In this document: positions 11,501-24,057 of the stretch, one piece after another
Layout: every line of letters starts with the position of its first letter
Numbering within the stretch: the first letter of the stretch is position 1
Assembly: GCA_027625915.1 (NCBI GenBank)
Contig: JANTQA010000016.1
Span: 2,175,001-2,239,000 of the forward strand
Reading direction: 5' to 3'
Source: Anaeramoeba flamelloides
Lineage: Eukaryota; Metamonada; Anaeramoebidae
DNA length: 64,000 bases
Program-made: the position numbers and the translations under genes
The notes under the pieces: generated by a model
What the model saw: only the letters and a program-made list of their open reading frames with translations
What the model was told of the DNA's origin: nothing
The model's database searches: none

Positions 11501-14350
11501 TTTTTACTAAATTTGGCATTTTTCCAAAAACTATAAAACTTTTCCCATTCATCTCACAACAGGTAGAGACCTCTTGTCAAAAAAAAAAAAAAAAAAAACA
11601 AGATATTCAATAGCAAAAAATTCAATTTAATAAACAAAATACAAATGGTTGAATTAGAAACAGAAATTTAAAAATCGAAAATAATTTTCAGAAATCAAAA
11701 AAAAAAAAACTAACCCTAAACATTTTTATTTTGTTTATTAAATTGAATTTTTTGCTATTGAATATCTTGTTTTTTTTTTTTTTTTTTTTGACAAGAGGTC
11801 TCTACCTGTTGTGAGATGAATGGGAAAAGTTTTATAGTTTTTGGAAAAATGCCAAATTTAGTAAAAAAACTTTCAATATTAAGACATCGATTTTGCAGAT
11901 GTGTAGTGGAATTAAGTTTAATATAGATCTATTAAAATAAATTTGACCTGCTTTTTTGGAAATAGTTTATGATATGAGATCTAAATCATGCACAATAACT
12001 TGTATTGTCAAATTCATTTCGTTTGAAGAATTTAAAAAAAATAATATAACGTATAACAATACAATTCTCTCAAATTTGATTTTGTGCAATGACTTATTTT
12101 TTACTTTTTGGTATTGAAACAGAATGAAAAAAAATAATGTAAAAAATTTTTTTGCTTCAATTTCCATTTTTTTGAATTTACTAGTATTACCAAATACTCG
12201 ACTTGTTTTTATTATTATTTTTTTAGTGCTATAAATTTACTTGTATTTGAAATTGATTATATTGTTTTTTTAAAAGTTGTTTCAAAAAGATCCCCTTACG
12301 GCATTCATATTTCAAGAATTTTTGGTTAGGGGTTTTAATAATGAAAATTAAAATATTTGGACAACTTTAGATCAAATATAATTTCTTACTTTATTAAATT
12401 GTTAATTAATACTTTACGGATACTGTAATTCTACAAATTAAAAAATAATTAATGAATTAATCAATATAAATTGATTCGGTTAGATCATAAGAATTTATTT
12501 TTGATTAATTACTGATCATTATTTCTCTTTTTTTAAAAAAAAAAATATACCTGTGTTTTTGATTATTTAATCAAAATGTTTTTTTGAATTTTTATAATCT
12601 TATTTTTTTTTTAACTCTGCAAAATAATTTATAATAATTTTCTATAGGTGGTGAAGAGATTTGTAATGTATTAAAAAACAATTTCAAATCAAATTCCTTA
12701 AATGGGCTAATATTAGACGATTGTGAATTGGGCAGTGTTGGAATTGATCACATATGTTCTGGGGTTTTAATGTTAAGCAATCTTCGAAAATTGTCGATTT
12801 CAAGAAATTTGATTAAAGATAATTCAATAAAAAGTAATAACTTGTACGAAAATATTCAAAAAATTTCATCATTATTTAACCATTCAAATTTAGTATATCT
12901 TCGAATACGTGGTAATAATAAATATCAAATAAGTCTAAATGGTCAACAGTCGATTGGTTTTTTTAAGCCATTGATCCTAACAAAAAAATTAAAAGTGCTT
13001 GATTTAACTGGTAATCATTTCGGCGTCAAGGTTTTTGAAAATTTTTGTGATTCAATTAACGACCCAAGTTGTCAACTAAAATATTGTCTTTTCGATGGTA
13101 ATGATTTAGATTTGTCAAGTATGCAGAAGTTTTTATCCTCATTAAATTTAAATAATTCGATTTTTAAAATAAACTGGCCAGAAAAGGATATTTATAATTT
13201 CCTTAATTCGGATATCAAAAAAAAAAAAATTATCAAATACAAAAAAAAATTTTCATTACTTAAAGAGCAAATTGAAGAAAAATTGAATTTGAATCATCAT
13301 GGTCAAAAATTACCTACAATCAGTCCTGATTTAGAAAGTGTTTCCGAAAAGATTAAAAAATTGAACAAAAATTTAAAAAATGATAATAATCAAAATAATA
13401 ATCAAAATAATAATCAAAATAATAATAATCAAAACAATAATAATCAAAACAATTTACCTCTGAAACCTGTAATTAAAAGAAGAACTGCCTTTCTTGATGT
13501 TAGCGTTATGAGAAAAATTGAGAACGAGCAATCTGCAAAAAAGGAAATCAATTCTAATGGGGAAAATGAAAACATTTCAGAAAATAATATGTATTATGAG
13601 GATATTTTCTCTATTAATAAAAAATATGAAAAGCCGAAAACTTTACCAAGAATGAAAACAATCGGTGATATATTACAAGAAAATGAAATTGATCAAAATA
13701 GTTCTAATGATAAAAATGATGATGAAGACGATGACGATAATGATAATGATAATAATTTTAATAATGATAATGAAAATGAAAATAAAAACGAAAATGATAA
13801 TGAAAACGAAAACGAAAATGAAAATGAAATTAAGGGGGAAGAAGGTGTAATTGATGATGTAGATGAACTAGATCAACTACAGGAAGTGGGAAGTCAAACC
13901 CAAACAGAAAGGGAAGTACACCGTCAAGAGATTGTGAATGATAATGATAATGTATATCAGGAAAAAGGTTATGAAAAACAAGAAACAGAAAATATTGTAA
14001 AACATAAAAATAGTGAAATTCTGAAAAAACAACATCAAATAAATGAAAAAGAATCTAATAGAAATTATCAAACAAAAGATAAAAATATCAAAAATGAGAT
14101 ATCACTTCCTCCTCCTTTGCCAAGAAGAACTGTTAAAAATTCAGTTAAATATGAAAACATCAATAATTTACAGACACAATTTGAAAAGCAAGAAAATGAT
14201 ATTGACTCAAATCAGAGAATAACAATTAAAATTGATGATTTATTACAATCCCAATATGAAACATATTTTGAAAACATTGTTTTACACAATGAAGAAAATG
14301 ACAGAACTCCAAAAAGATATAAACGTACAATGTTTTTTAATTTTATATAA
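8594..14350 (+). CDS. PH-LRR protein of CARMIL type, three exons
   Basis: Exons 8594-8863, 9044-10415 and 12648-14350 give about 1,114 residues; the phases fit (0, 1) and an LRR runs unbroken across the second junction (CNKIGRQ-GGEEICNVL). Order: a non-canonical PH-like domain (about 15-135), a K/E-rich highly basic insert (about 172-257), some 12 ribonuclease-inhibitor-type LRRs (about 305-715; LSHLDFSGNRMSDRS, IKYLNLSGNKFGKRG, LKVLDLTGNHFG), then a disordered tail with N/Q runs, an acidic D/N/E stretch (about 902-943) and a PPPLPRR motif (about 1037) that fits an SH3 ligand. CARMIL proteins uncap actin filaments and bind Arp2/3 and myosin-I; PH+LRR+proline motif suggests that role. I do not see a clear capping-protein-interaction motif, so it could be another PH-LRR protein. 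Start: first ATG of the frame after a poly-T leader; 8621 is an alternative. Confidence 0.72.
10416..12647 (+). other. 2.2-kb intron of the CARMIL-type gene
   Basis: The phase-1 intron (CAA G|gtttga … ctatag|GT GGT) separates two halves of one LRR. Its main content is the perfect inverted repeat at 11479-11889; the remainder is AT-rich with no other recognised element. Confidence 0.85.
11479..11889. repeat. Perfect 162-bp inverted repeat with 87-bp spacer
   Basis: Arms 11479-11640 and 11728-11889 are exact reverse complements over 162 bp, including a matched 20-base A/T homopolymer. Outside the perfect part, the flanks stay weakly complementary for about 15 bp (CACATGTG against CACATCTG). 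The structure lies wholly in an intron and would fold into a long double-stranded stem in the pre-mRNA. Confidence 0.95.
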
Positions 14351-16299
14351 AATAAATTAGAGTTTTATTTTTTTAGAACTATAATATTTAACAATTATTG
14401 TATTTATTTTTATAATAATAAAAATGATAAATAATCCAATAAAATTTTAATTTTTTTTTATTATTTTATTTTCTTTTTTTCTTACTCTTAATAATTATTT
14501 TTTAAAAAAATATTCAAATTTTATAAATTTGATAATTTCTGGATTATTATGTAGAGATTCCAGTTAGTAGTACTCTTTTTCTAAATGTGTCGAATACTTG
14601 AAGAATGCTGAAGTCATCCCTACTATTTACTTGATAAAAATTGTAGAAACCCAAGTTTTTCACTGTAGTGAAGTAGTAGCATTTTTAGTAAAAATTTTAA
14701 TTTTTTCAATTTAATCAATATGAAATAAAAAATATTTTCTCTGATTAATTAATGGACATTGTGAAAATTCATGCTAACATTTGAATTATATTGTTGAATA
14801 TGTTAAAGTTCAAAAAACAAATTTTGACAAAAAAAATAAATAAAATATTGCTTTGTATTTGATCAAACTTTCTATTCATTTTTTCAAGTGGTTTCTTTTG
14901 AAGTATTATGACTTTAATATTAACACAATAATGAATAGTGCACAATTGATAAAAAAAATTTGTTGAATAAGTAGAAAGTAATATCATAAAGTATATAATC
15001 AAATATTATAAATTTACTTTTGGAGGGTGGAAAAGAATGGAAATTGTAAAAAGTAAAATAGATTGTCACAAATCTTGAATCGTAGATAATAGAACACAGG
15101 GAAATAAGGGCATTTTTTTGAATTTTTGAGAATTTGAAACTTATTTAGTGTAATTTTTGAATTTTTCTTTATGCAGAAATATCTTTTTTTTAAAAAAAAA
15201 TATTGAACAAGGTGTTATTGATTGTATTCAAATACATTTTAAGATTATGAAAATGATTATATTTCTGGTTTTTATTTTTTTTTTTTTTTACAATTTTTTA
15301 GGGATTACTTTAAACTTCAATTACTTTTTTAACGAATTTTCTAAATTATAATGATATATTATTTTTTTATTTTTGTTTGTATACTCTAATTCTTTTTTTA
15401 AATTACATTTTTCTGTGAATATGGGTATCAATTTAAAAAAAAAAAAAATAAAAGTGTCGAATTAAAGAAATATAATAAAAATAAGACAAAAAATGATATT
15501 TAAAGTGTTTTAAAAATAATCAAAAAAAAAAAAAAAGAACTTCTTACTTGAAAACTTGAAAATATTGAGTTTTTTTTTATTATTTGAAGATTTTATTTGA
15601 ATTGATTTCTCATCTAAGCTTATTTAGTATCTTTTTGAATTTTGAAAAAAAAAAGAAAGACTTAAAATTGATTGTTTTTTCGAAATATATATTGCCTTTT
15701 TACAATTAGATCATCAAGTTTGAAATTTATTATTAAATAACTTGTAATATTTAAAAAAAAATATTTTCAAAATAATAATAGAAGTACAACATAAATATTT
15801 AAAATTATATTATTATATTATAAATTATAATAATTGGTTGTTTTTTTTTTTTAAATTATTATATTTTCAACCAAATATTGGGTATTGTGGTTAATTAGAA
15901 TAATAATAATCAGTGAAAATGAATAGTAAGAGTATAAATTCTATTCTCTTATTTATTCAAAAAAAAAAATTATTTTTTTAATCTAAATTTTCAAATAAAC
16001 AGAGATAAAAATAAAATTTCATTATTAAAAAAGAATTAATTGATTATTTTTTGTTTAAGATTAAATTATTTGCATTAAATTCTAAATTTGAAATATATGA
16101 GTTTCATTTCGTTCCACTTTTAATATACAAAATTTAAACAAAATTAAGTTACAAAACAATCTCAAATTAAGGTTATTTTTTCGGTTTTTTTTTTACACAA
16201 ATAATTTGACTAGAATCCAAATACTGTATCTTCATTTGAAAATTTTCTTCCACTTTAATTTTGTTTCATATTTTATTTCCTCTAAAGTGGAACTAGTTG

Positions 16300-16660
16300 T
16301 AAAAAAGTTTAATAAAAATATAAACTCCATTTCACTCAAAGTATCCCAACCAAAAATGAAAAATCCAATGTTCTTTGAAGAATCAAACAAACTAAGATTG
16401 TTTTGTAAGTAAAGAAATAATAAACTCCATAGTATAATAGATCAACATTAACGAAATACCTGAATAAACTATGAATTTTGAAATTTAAAAATAAAAGGTT
16501 TAAAAAATTTTTTGGGCTGCTTTTATTGGAACGTCCCTTAAAAAAAAAATTTCTTTAGAAAATTAAAATTTTTGACAATAAAATTTTTTAATTGTTAATT
16601 TGTGAATTAGAAATGAAAATATAAAGCCCCTCTTTTCTTAATGTTAATATGGAGTTTCTT
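16300..16660 (+). repeat. M repeat, copy M1
   Basis: Diverged repeat shared with 42245-42610 (same strand) and 28480-28690 (opposite strand). Shared landmarks are AAACTCCATTTCACTCAA, a GGAAATTAAAATTTTTGACAA-like block and a TTCTTAATGTTAA-like end. Confidence 0.5.
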
Positions 16661-16955
16661 TTTTATTTATTTTTTTTTTTTTTCAAATTAGCTTTTTAAA
16701 TAAGAAAGAAAAAAGAACAAGAAGAAAAAAATACATAAATCAATACTAATTATATTATTTCTCTTAATATACAGTATTAAATACATGTTTAAATTTAATT
16801 CACTTTTTTTTTTTACTAATTTGAATATCCAATCAAGTTTTTTATTTAGTGAAAAAAAGAGTATTTTGGTAATTTATAATATTAAAAATGAAAAATGATT
16901 AAATTTCAAATAATAAAAAATTTTCGTTGACAATATATTTTAAATATAACCACTT

Positions 16956-17493
16956 CTAAACTAAAATTCAAACTTTTCCACACAGCTAAAACGTTCCAAA
17001 CAATCACAATAATACAATTTCATTGAAATTTGAGATAATTTTTATTTTTGGAAAATATGAAAATCATTTTTTCATCTTTTAGTTTTTGTTTTCATTTCAT
17101 TGTTTGAATTACGTAATTTGCTTCGTTGGATCAAAATTTTTCTAAAAGGTTTATATTATGTTAAAGTCAAGTTGTTCCAAATAGAAGAACTCAAATAAAA
17201 TTAGTTGGTAGTATCTAACCATTTGATCGATCAAAATTCCTAATAGAATTTAAACAAATTTACTAATGTATTTTTTTGTTTTGCTCTCACCAAAATTTTT
17301 AACACACCCATGATTTATTTGTATTGATAATTATTTATTTATTGTTTTGTGAGTATTTTATTTTATAAAAAGGTGTTAACATTTCAATTGGTGAATGGTT
17401 CTAATTTGGTAAATCTTCGAGAAGTGGTTAAATAAGTTTTTTTTTTTCACAAATCGAATTTTGGTGTGTTAAAAATTTTGAATTGGGGTTTAG
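16956..17493 (+). mobile_element. E-family MITE, copy E2
   Basis: Ends CTAAACTAAAATTCAAAC (left) and the complement of CTAAACCCCAATTCAAAA (right) make imperfect terminal inverted repeats of about 30 bp. The interior matches the other E copies (ATTACGTAAT, ATTTGATCGATCAA). Non-coding. Confidence 0.75.
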
Positions 17494-18490
17494 TTCAGTA
17501 ATGTCAATTCATTTTTATTTTTTATTAGAATAAAATATATTATTTGATAAAAAAAAATTGTATTTTTTGTAATGATTATAATTAAATCCAAAATGAAGTT
17601 CTTCAGTTTTAATAATCTCTTAATAAAATTCTTGTGTTGATGGTATCCTTGGAAAAAATATTTATTGAAAAAAAAAAAAAAAAAAATTCTTTGTAGGTTA
17701 TGTAATTAATATTGATAAAAAATCTACAAAAAACAGAAGTCAAACAATTCCTTTATAATAAAACTATTTGAAAATACCCAAATTAGAAAACAGTAAAATA
17801 TATCTCTGGGTCATTTAAAACCTGAAAAATCAATTAATAACAAGTTTAATAATAAATTTTTTTTCTGGATCTATTTTGAAATTTCAAATTCGGAAATCAA
17901 TTTTTCCACTTTGATTAGATTTTCTTCGAGTTTATTAAAAAAGAAAGTATACTCATTTTCTGATTAACTGTCAAATAGGTCCTGGTTAATTCATTTCACC
18001 TTCTAATATTTCCAGTTATAATGATGTTTTATTACTGACAACAATGAATTAACCGCGTTTTCCTTTTCTCCACTAGATAAATAAGGGTTGAATTTAATTA
18101 AATTACTGAAGATTTTCTTTGATAGATGATTTTTATCAAGATCGATTTCAAATTATCAACTTTACCAAAAGGAAATAAATTTGGGAAATTGAAATATCAT
18201 TCAATCTTAATTTTGAAAAGATCTTTTCGTGTTTTTTTAGGTATATTTACTCAAAATATTTGGGAAACTGGAAATCAAAATTCTCATCGACTAATGTGAA
18301 AATATCAGAGATAATATACTTCTCTGCCTTATTTCATCATTAGTTTGTAAATGTGAAAGGAACTAAATAAAGGAGTACAGATAATATCCTAAGTTTTTAA
18401 ATTGTTGAAAAAGTAACTCAATCTGATTTTTAAAGTACTTTGAACGAAAATTTGATTCCTCATTTTTTTCAATTCTCCAATTTCTTCATT

Positions 18491-19088
18491 ATGAACATTT
18501 ATAAAGAAAAAAAGGCTGTAATCCTCCTTAGAGGAAGATTTGCAGGAAGAAAAGCTGTTGTTATCCAAAACTGGGACGAAGCCAACCCAAAAGGATACAA
18601 CTTCCCACATTGCCTTGTTGTAGGTATTGATCACTATCCAAAAAAAATCAACAGGCAAATGAAAAAAAGACAAAAAGCAAGAAGATCTACAGTCAAGCCT
18701 TTTGTCAAGGTTGTTAACCAAGCTCATTTAATGCCAACAAGATACAACATTAGCCTTAACGTCTCGAAAAAAAAGGCTAACCTTAAACTTTTTGGTGATG
18801 TTTCAACAAGAAGCGAAATGAAAAAAGAATTAAAAAAAGCTTTAACAAAAAAGTAAAAATTCTTTTTTCTTTTTTTTTTTGTTAATTTTTTCCTTTTGAG
18901 ATCTACTTTCTTCTTTATTTCTTTTTTGATCTTTTTTTTTAAGAAAACCAAACCTTTGGATTTTAAAAACTTGTCTTTTCTTTCTTTTTTGTTAAACACT
19001 CTCTTTATTATCTTTTTTTATTTTTTGTTATCTGAATAGATACTTGAATGGTAAAAATAAATGGCTTTTCACAAAATTAAGATTTTAA
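18491..19088 (+). CDS. RPL27: 60S ribosomal protein eL27, two exons
   Basis: Large-subunit protein eL27. Exon 1 (18491-18852) encodes MNIYKEKKAVILLRGRFAGR and on through FVKVVNQAHLMPTRYNI. Exon 2 (19040-19088) is only 49 bp and encodes YLNGKNKWLFTKLRF, the family's conserved C-terminus. The donor GTAAAA at 18853 and acceptor ATAG at 19036-19039 join in phase 2. Without splicing, the frame ends at a TAA created by the donor site, giving a protein lacking the invariant tail. Total length is 136 residues, as expected. The ATG at 18491 aligns with the usual start. Confidence 0.96.
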
Positions 19089-19693
19089 ATCCATCACAAA
19101 ACCACCAATTCAAAGACACTCCTATTTTTTTTCAAAAGAAAAACAGACCCTACCACACTACTTTTACACAAACAAAATGAAAGATTTTCATTTCAATTCA
19201 AGTTTAATTTCTTTGAATAACAAACACTAAATAAAATTTAGAATTTTTAATCTTTGTTTTGTTTTTTTTTTTTTTTGCTTTTTTTTTCTTTTTGTTTTTC
19301 CTTTTGATTTTTTTATAATTTTTTTTTTGTTTTTCGATCTAATTCCGAAAGTTTAGAGTTCACTAAGTTAGTAATTGATTTAGTAAAGTTGAAAAAAAAA
19401 GCAGAAAAAGAGCCAAAAATTCAAACTTCTTTTTTGATATTTTTTGGTTTGGCTTTCAACAAGAAATTCAAAAAGAAAAAGAACTTTTTTTCGATCATTT
19501 ATACTTTAATACTTTCTCGTAAATAAAAAGTAGTTGGTTTGAAAACCTCACACATAAAAATCAACAAATATTATCAATCACCACATTTGAAGAACCAAGT
19601 TCAAATCTAAAGAGAATTCAAAATCAAAAGTCCTTGATATTTTTCGGTAATTGGGTTTCATTTTTTTTTAATTATTTTTATATTACTTTCAAA
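19089..19693. other. Intergenic spacer between two ribosomal protein genes
   Basis: The 605-bp spacer between eL27 and eL43 genes has the same orientation as both. It is T-rich and presumably holds the eL27 3' end and the eL43 promoter. Nothing specific is recognised. Confidence 0.5.
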
Positions 19694-20109
19694 ATGGGTA
19701 GACGAACAAAAAAAGTTGGTATTACAGGAAAATACGGTCCACGTTATGGTGCTTCACTGTACGCCTTTTTCTTTATTAACTAGAAATATGTTTTTTTTTT
19801 TTCTTTTTAACAAAAGATCTTTTGTTTTTTAATCTCCTTTAATGATGAATAAAATCGAACAGCCGTAAACAAATAAGGAAAATTGAAGTTGCACAACACT
19901 CTAGATTCACATGTCCTTTTTGTGGAAAAGTAATTTTTTTTTTTTATTTTTGATAATTTTGCTTTCAAGTTTTTTGTTAATTTGCTTTGTTTTTTAAAAA
20001 TGTTTTTTTATTCTAACAAAGGATGCTGTCAAAAGAACTTCATGGGGAATCTGGCATTGTACCAAATGTAAACACACAATGGCTGGTGGTGCTTACACCT
20101 TGAGGTAAA

Positions 20110-20140
<31 letters not shown>

Positions 20141-21545
20141 TCTTCCATAATTTATGTTCCTTTCTTATTTTTTATTCTAGTGCCTTACAGAATGACAAAA
20201 AGATCATTTCTTTTTTAAAAAACCAAATTACGTTTAAAATGATGCAAATAATTTCTGTTGTTCATTCATTGAATTCGAAGTTATGAATTTATTCACTTCA
20301 AAGTTCTCTCTTTCTCAAATAAACTGTTTTTTAAACAAATAATCCTAAACAACAAAACCAACTCCCAAAAATGTAATATACTTTGATCAAATCACTTTTA
20401 AAAATAAATTTGACTCTCCTTTTTTGTATAATTTTTAAGAATAAAATTTCATAAAATCTACAAACCTATCACTGAAATTACATTTGAGTTTGATTTTAAG
20501 GATTAAAATTTAAATTATTGATGGTTAAATTAAATATTGCGAGGAATTAAATGAAAATCAGTCAACATACAGCTATTTTGAAAGAGTGTGGACTTTTTGA
20601 AAACTTTTTTCTAGTTTTATTTTTGAAAAAAGTGAAGAATCTAAATTTTTACAAGTGATTTTCTTCCCGATCCAACATCTAACCTCACCTCTAAAGGTTG
20701 GATTAGTTATTTTCTTTTATTTTAATAGAAAAGACTGAAAAAATTGTTTTTATGAAAAATAACCCTCACTTTTCTATAAGAGCTGTATCTTCGTTTGATT
20801 ATTTCAGTTCCAAAATGAATTTGTCATTTTAAGTGTAAGCAGTTATCTAAGTGGTGTGTGGTGGATATTAGAGTACAAACACTTATATCAATACACAATA
20901 TTTTCCTTCAAAAGTACCTTCTATTCTGAGATATTAGTTGCTGTGTCTTGAAAAATAATTGGTTTTTTTCATCCTTTAAAATGTTTTTAAAATTTTCAAA
21001 GCATTCAATTGAGTTTGTTTATTTCTCTAGTCGATAATTTTTAACAATAATGTTTTCTGAAAAAACCTTTTTTTAATGCACGGGTAAGACAAAACAATTT
21101 TCTGGTCCCAATATCTTCAAATCCTCACAACCAATGAGAATTCGGATTAACTCTATAGTGTGGATTTTAAAAATCCACATGACACAAAATCTGTATGACT
21201 CCTAGTAAAACTATATTAAGAATTATACCCCTCAAAAAATTACAAATTTAGAATTTGTCCCACCAGTGTGCCACTTCATTTTATGGTTTTCAAATTACCA
21301 AAGTTTTGTGGTTATTCCAGAAATTAAAACATTAATAGTTGTGATGATTTTTTACAATTATTCTAATTTATTTTAATTTTATCAAAAATAAATAAATTTT
21401 TTTTTTTTTGAAAAAAGTATTAATTTTTTTTATTTCTTGTATTTTTTTTAATTAATATTATTATTTATTTATTCTAAATAGTACACCATCTGCAGTCACA
21501 GCAAGATCAACCATTAGACGTCTCAGAGAAGTCAGAGAAAACTAA
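19694..21545 (+). CDS. RPL37A: 60S ribosomal protein eL43 (L37a), four exons
   Basis: Zinc-binding large-subunit protein. Exons 19694-19758, 19863-19929, 20022-20104 and 21482-21545 give exactly 92 residues, the length of the animal protein. It reads [20 protein letters not shown], then [37 protein letters not shown] and [18 protein letters not shown]. The zinc ligands are the CPFC and CTKC pairs. Introns are 104, 92 and 1,377 bp. A decoy acceptor at about 20180 in the last intron would not keep the family sequence. It lies 605 bp downstream of eL27 on the same strand. Confidence 0.97.
20105..21481 (+). other. 1.4-kb last intron of eL43 gene
   Basis: The intron splits the Leu-Ser codon region (TTG AG|T) just before the final exon. 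It is AT-rich and unusually long for a 279-bp coding sequence. No repeat copy from the window's named families was recognised in it. Confidence 0.75.
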
Positions 21546-21789
21546 ATCAAAAAAAAATATTTTTTTAATAAATTTATTATCTTGGAACTTAGATAATAAT
21601 CATTTTTGGTAAATTTTTTTAATCAAAAATTTGTTCTAAAATTTAAATTAAAAAAGAACATATAATAATAAATAAATTGAATTAATTTTAATCCATATTT
21701 CATCCAATGAACTATTTTTTTCAAAGTTTTTTTTTTTTTACTCTTTTTTTGTTTTTTTTCAATATATTTTTTCAGTTGTTATATATTTC

Positions 21790-22610
21790 ATGTAAAACTA
21801 TTTAGATTGGATCGACCTCTATTTTTTTGGAAATTCTTTAATTTGGAATCCAATTTTGATAAAATTTTGATATTTGATTTTATTATATAAAATACTATTG
21901 GAATTTTGAGAATAAAAATGTAAGATCGATCATTTCCAGAGTTCATATTTTGATTCTTTTTTGAAAAAAACACAAAATAATTCTTTTTTTTATATTTCTA
22001 AAATTCAAATGATTTTTTTTTCTTTAAATAATAAGTCTCAAATTAATTCTTATTTAAATTCAGTTTTTTAAGGGATCGAATAATTCTCAAAAAACATTAA
22101 TAATTTTTTTTTTTTATTTTCAAAAAGAATTCAAGATTTCTCAAAAAAATAAATATTTGAGGTTTTACTTCGTGGGATTTTAGTTTTTATCACTTTTTGT
22201 CAACCCTGCTGTTTTTTAGTTTATTCCTGATAAGAAAATTATTTTTCTTTGAAATGGAATCAAAAGATTCTTTTTTTTTTTTTAATAGAGTTTTATATTG
22301 GTTGCCAAATAAAAAGTCTTTTTTTGATTCCATGGAATCAGAATATATTAATTTTTAAATTTTTTGAAAAATTATACTTCAAAGCGATTTTAGCAAGTGG
22401 AAAATGTTTGAAAAAAATTGATTCCATTAGAATTATTTTAATATTATAATTCCAAATATTAATTTTTGAGATTCAAAAAATTCCAAAAATGGAATCATTT
22501 TGGGATACCTGAACATTTACTCAAAATGGTAATATAAGGGGTTTTATTGTATAAAAATTATTCAAGTCTTCAATCTCAAAAAACATCCAATAATTTTTTT
22601 TATGATAAAA
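21790..22610 (+). repeat. G repeat, copy G1, interrupted
   Basis: The left part (21790-21950) and right part (about 22515-22610) match the continuous G copies at 46815-47060 and 50510-50765 (opposite strand). Between them lie about 550 bp with weak inverted ends (GTTCATATTTTGATTC and the complement of GTTCAGGTATCCCAAAAT), so a second element probably inserted here. Confidence 0.5.
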
Positions 22611-23153
22611 AACCAACCATTAATTAATACAAATATACAATTAATTAATTGTTTACCAAGAAAAAACCAATACTCATGTGTCGTAAATAAAATTAAATGG
22701 TAAAAATAAATTTTGGATAATTATCAAATATTAAATTAAAATAGAACAAATTTATTTCGTTTTTATGGTGAATAATTTAAATTTAAGTACACTAAATCTA
22801 GTATTTGATATTCTTTATTAACAATTTTATAAATATTGAATAAAATAACAAAATACAAAAAAAAACTTTTGATTAGTCATTAAATTTATTTTTTGCAGAA
22901 AGATTTTTTTAAAAAAATCAAGAATAATCTCTTCAAACTGTTATATAATGAAACATCTTACATTATCTTAAAATTCATGTTAAACAAAAGTATTATTTTG
23001 GTATAAGTATTCCATTCAATTACATTTATTTCAATATCAACCCCATATCCTAAAATCTAAATTTTTCCTTAATACTGGCAGAATTGCAAGTTTTTTTGCG
23101 TTGAATAACTAGATTCTTTTTTAAAACATTTTAATTATGAAATTTATAAGATA

Positions 23154-23725
23154 TATCCCAACAACCCAAAAAACACTAAAAATGAAAAACTGGTCAAATA
23201 CTTTCCATTAATACAATTAAAAAAACTAAATGAAAAAATAAAAATAAATAAAGTTTCAATTTAACTTTTGCTTGAAAATATTTTTTGTCAAAATTATTGA
23301 ATTCACACCTGAACTTATGTATATTTTTCGATTCACTATCTTGTTTTAACTTATTTACGAAAACAAATTCTAAATTATGGGAATTTTCTTTTCACAAAAG
23401 GTACTAGTTTGATCTTCAAATGTTTTTTTTTTAGTTTTAAATGGTAAAATTAAAAAAAAGTTAAACTAAAAGGATAAACTCTCTGGAAAAGAATTATAAT
23501 TTAATATATTGACTTATTCTTTTATTTCAAACTTTTCTCAACCCACATTTTTCAAAAAAAAAATAAAAAAGTGCACAGTAATTTCAAAAAATATTTTCGA
23601 TATTCAAAAGTTGATTGTTTTTATTCTAAAAAAAATTATCCCAGTGGTTCATTGAATTAAGTTATAAACTTAGATTTTGAAAAATATAAATCAAAAAAAA
23701 ATAACACTTAATTTTATTAAGTATA
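23154..23725 (-). mobile_element. B-family element, copy B2
   Basis: Reverse-oriented copy of the ~575-bp B family, aligned along its whole length with B3 at 43812-44386. Its termini are more decayed than in the other copies (TATCCC instead of TGTCCC). Confidence 0.8.
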
Positions 23726-23909
23726 TATACTGCTTGTATTTTGTTTATAATTTTTTTTATTGATAATAAGCATTGAAAAAAAAAAAATGTTATGTCTCAA
23801 TTGTAGTTATATGCTGAGATATTTTTTAAATTGGATTAATTATTTTTTTAAAAAATTATTAAAGAAAAATAAAAAGAAGTTAATTGATAATTTTAGAATT
23901 ATACTTATC

Positions 23910-24057
23910 AAATTTGACTCTCTTTTGAAGATCCAAAGAAATACCCAATAGAAACCAATAAGAGTATTTGTACAAAATTATTCCTACTATTTAAATAACA
24001 ATAGCATAAAACAAATATTTCCTTAGTGAAAATTAATCTTGTAATAAAAATAAAAAT
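23910..24057 (+). repeat. F repeat segment, copy 2
   Basis: Shares about 145 bp with 4552-4695 and 35262-35405, from GAAGATCCAAAGAAATACCC to ATCTTGTAATAAAA. Confidence 0.6.

Larger units (their letters stand above)
14351..18490. other. Intergenic region, repeats only
   Basis: 4.1 kb between the CARMIL-type stop and eL27. It carries repeat M1 (about 16300-16660) and element E2 (16956-17493), many A/T runs and no supported gene. A slightly less AT-rich patch near 14560-14700 remains unexplained. Confidence 0.6.
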
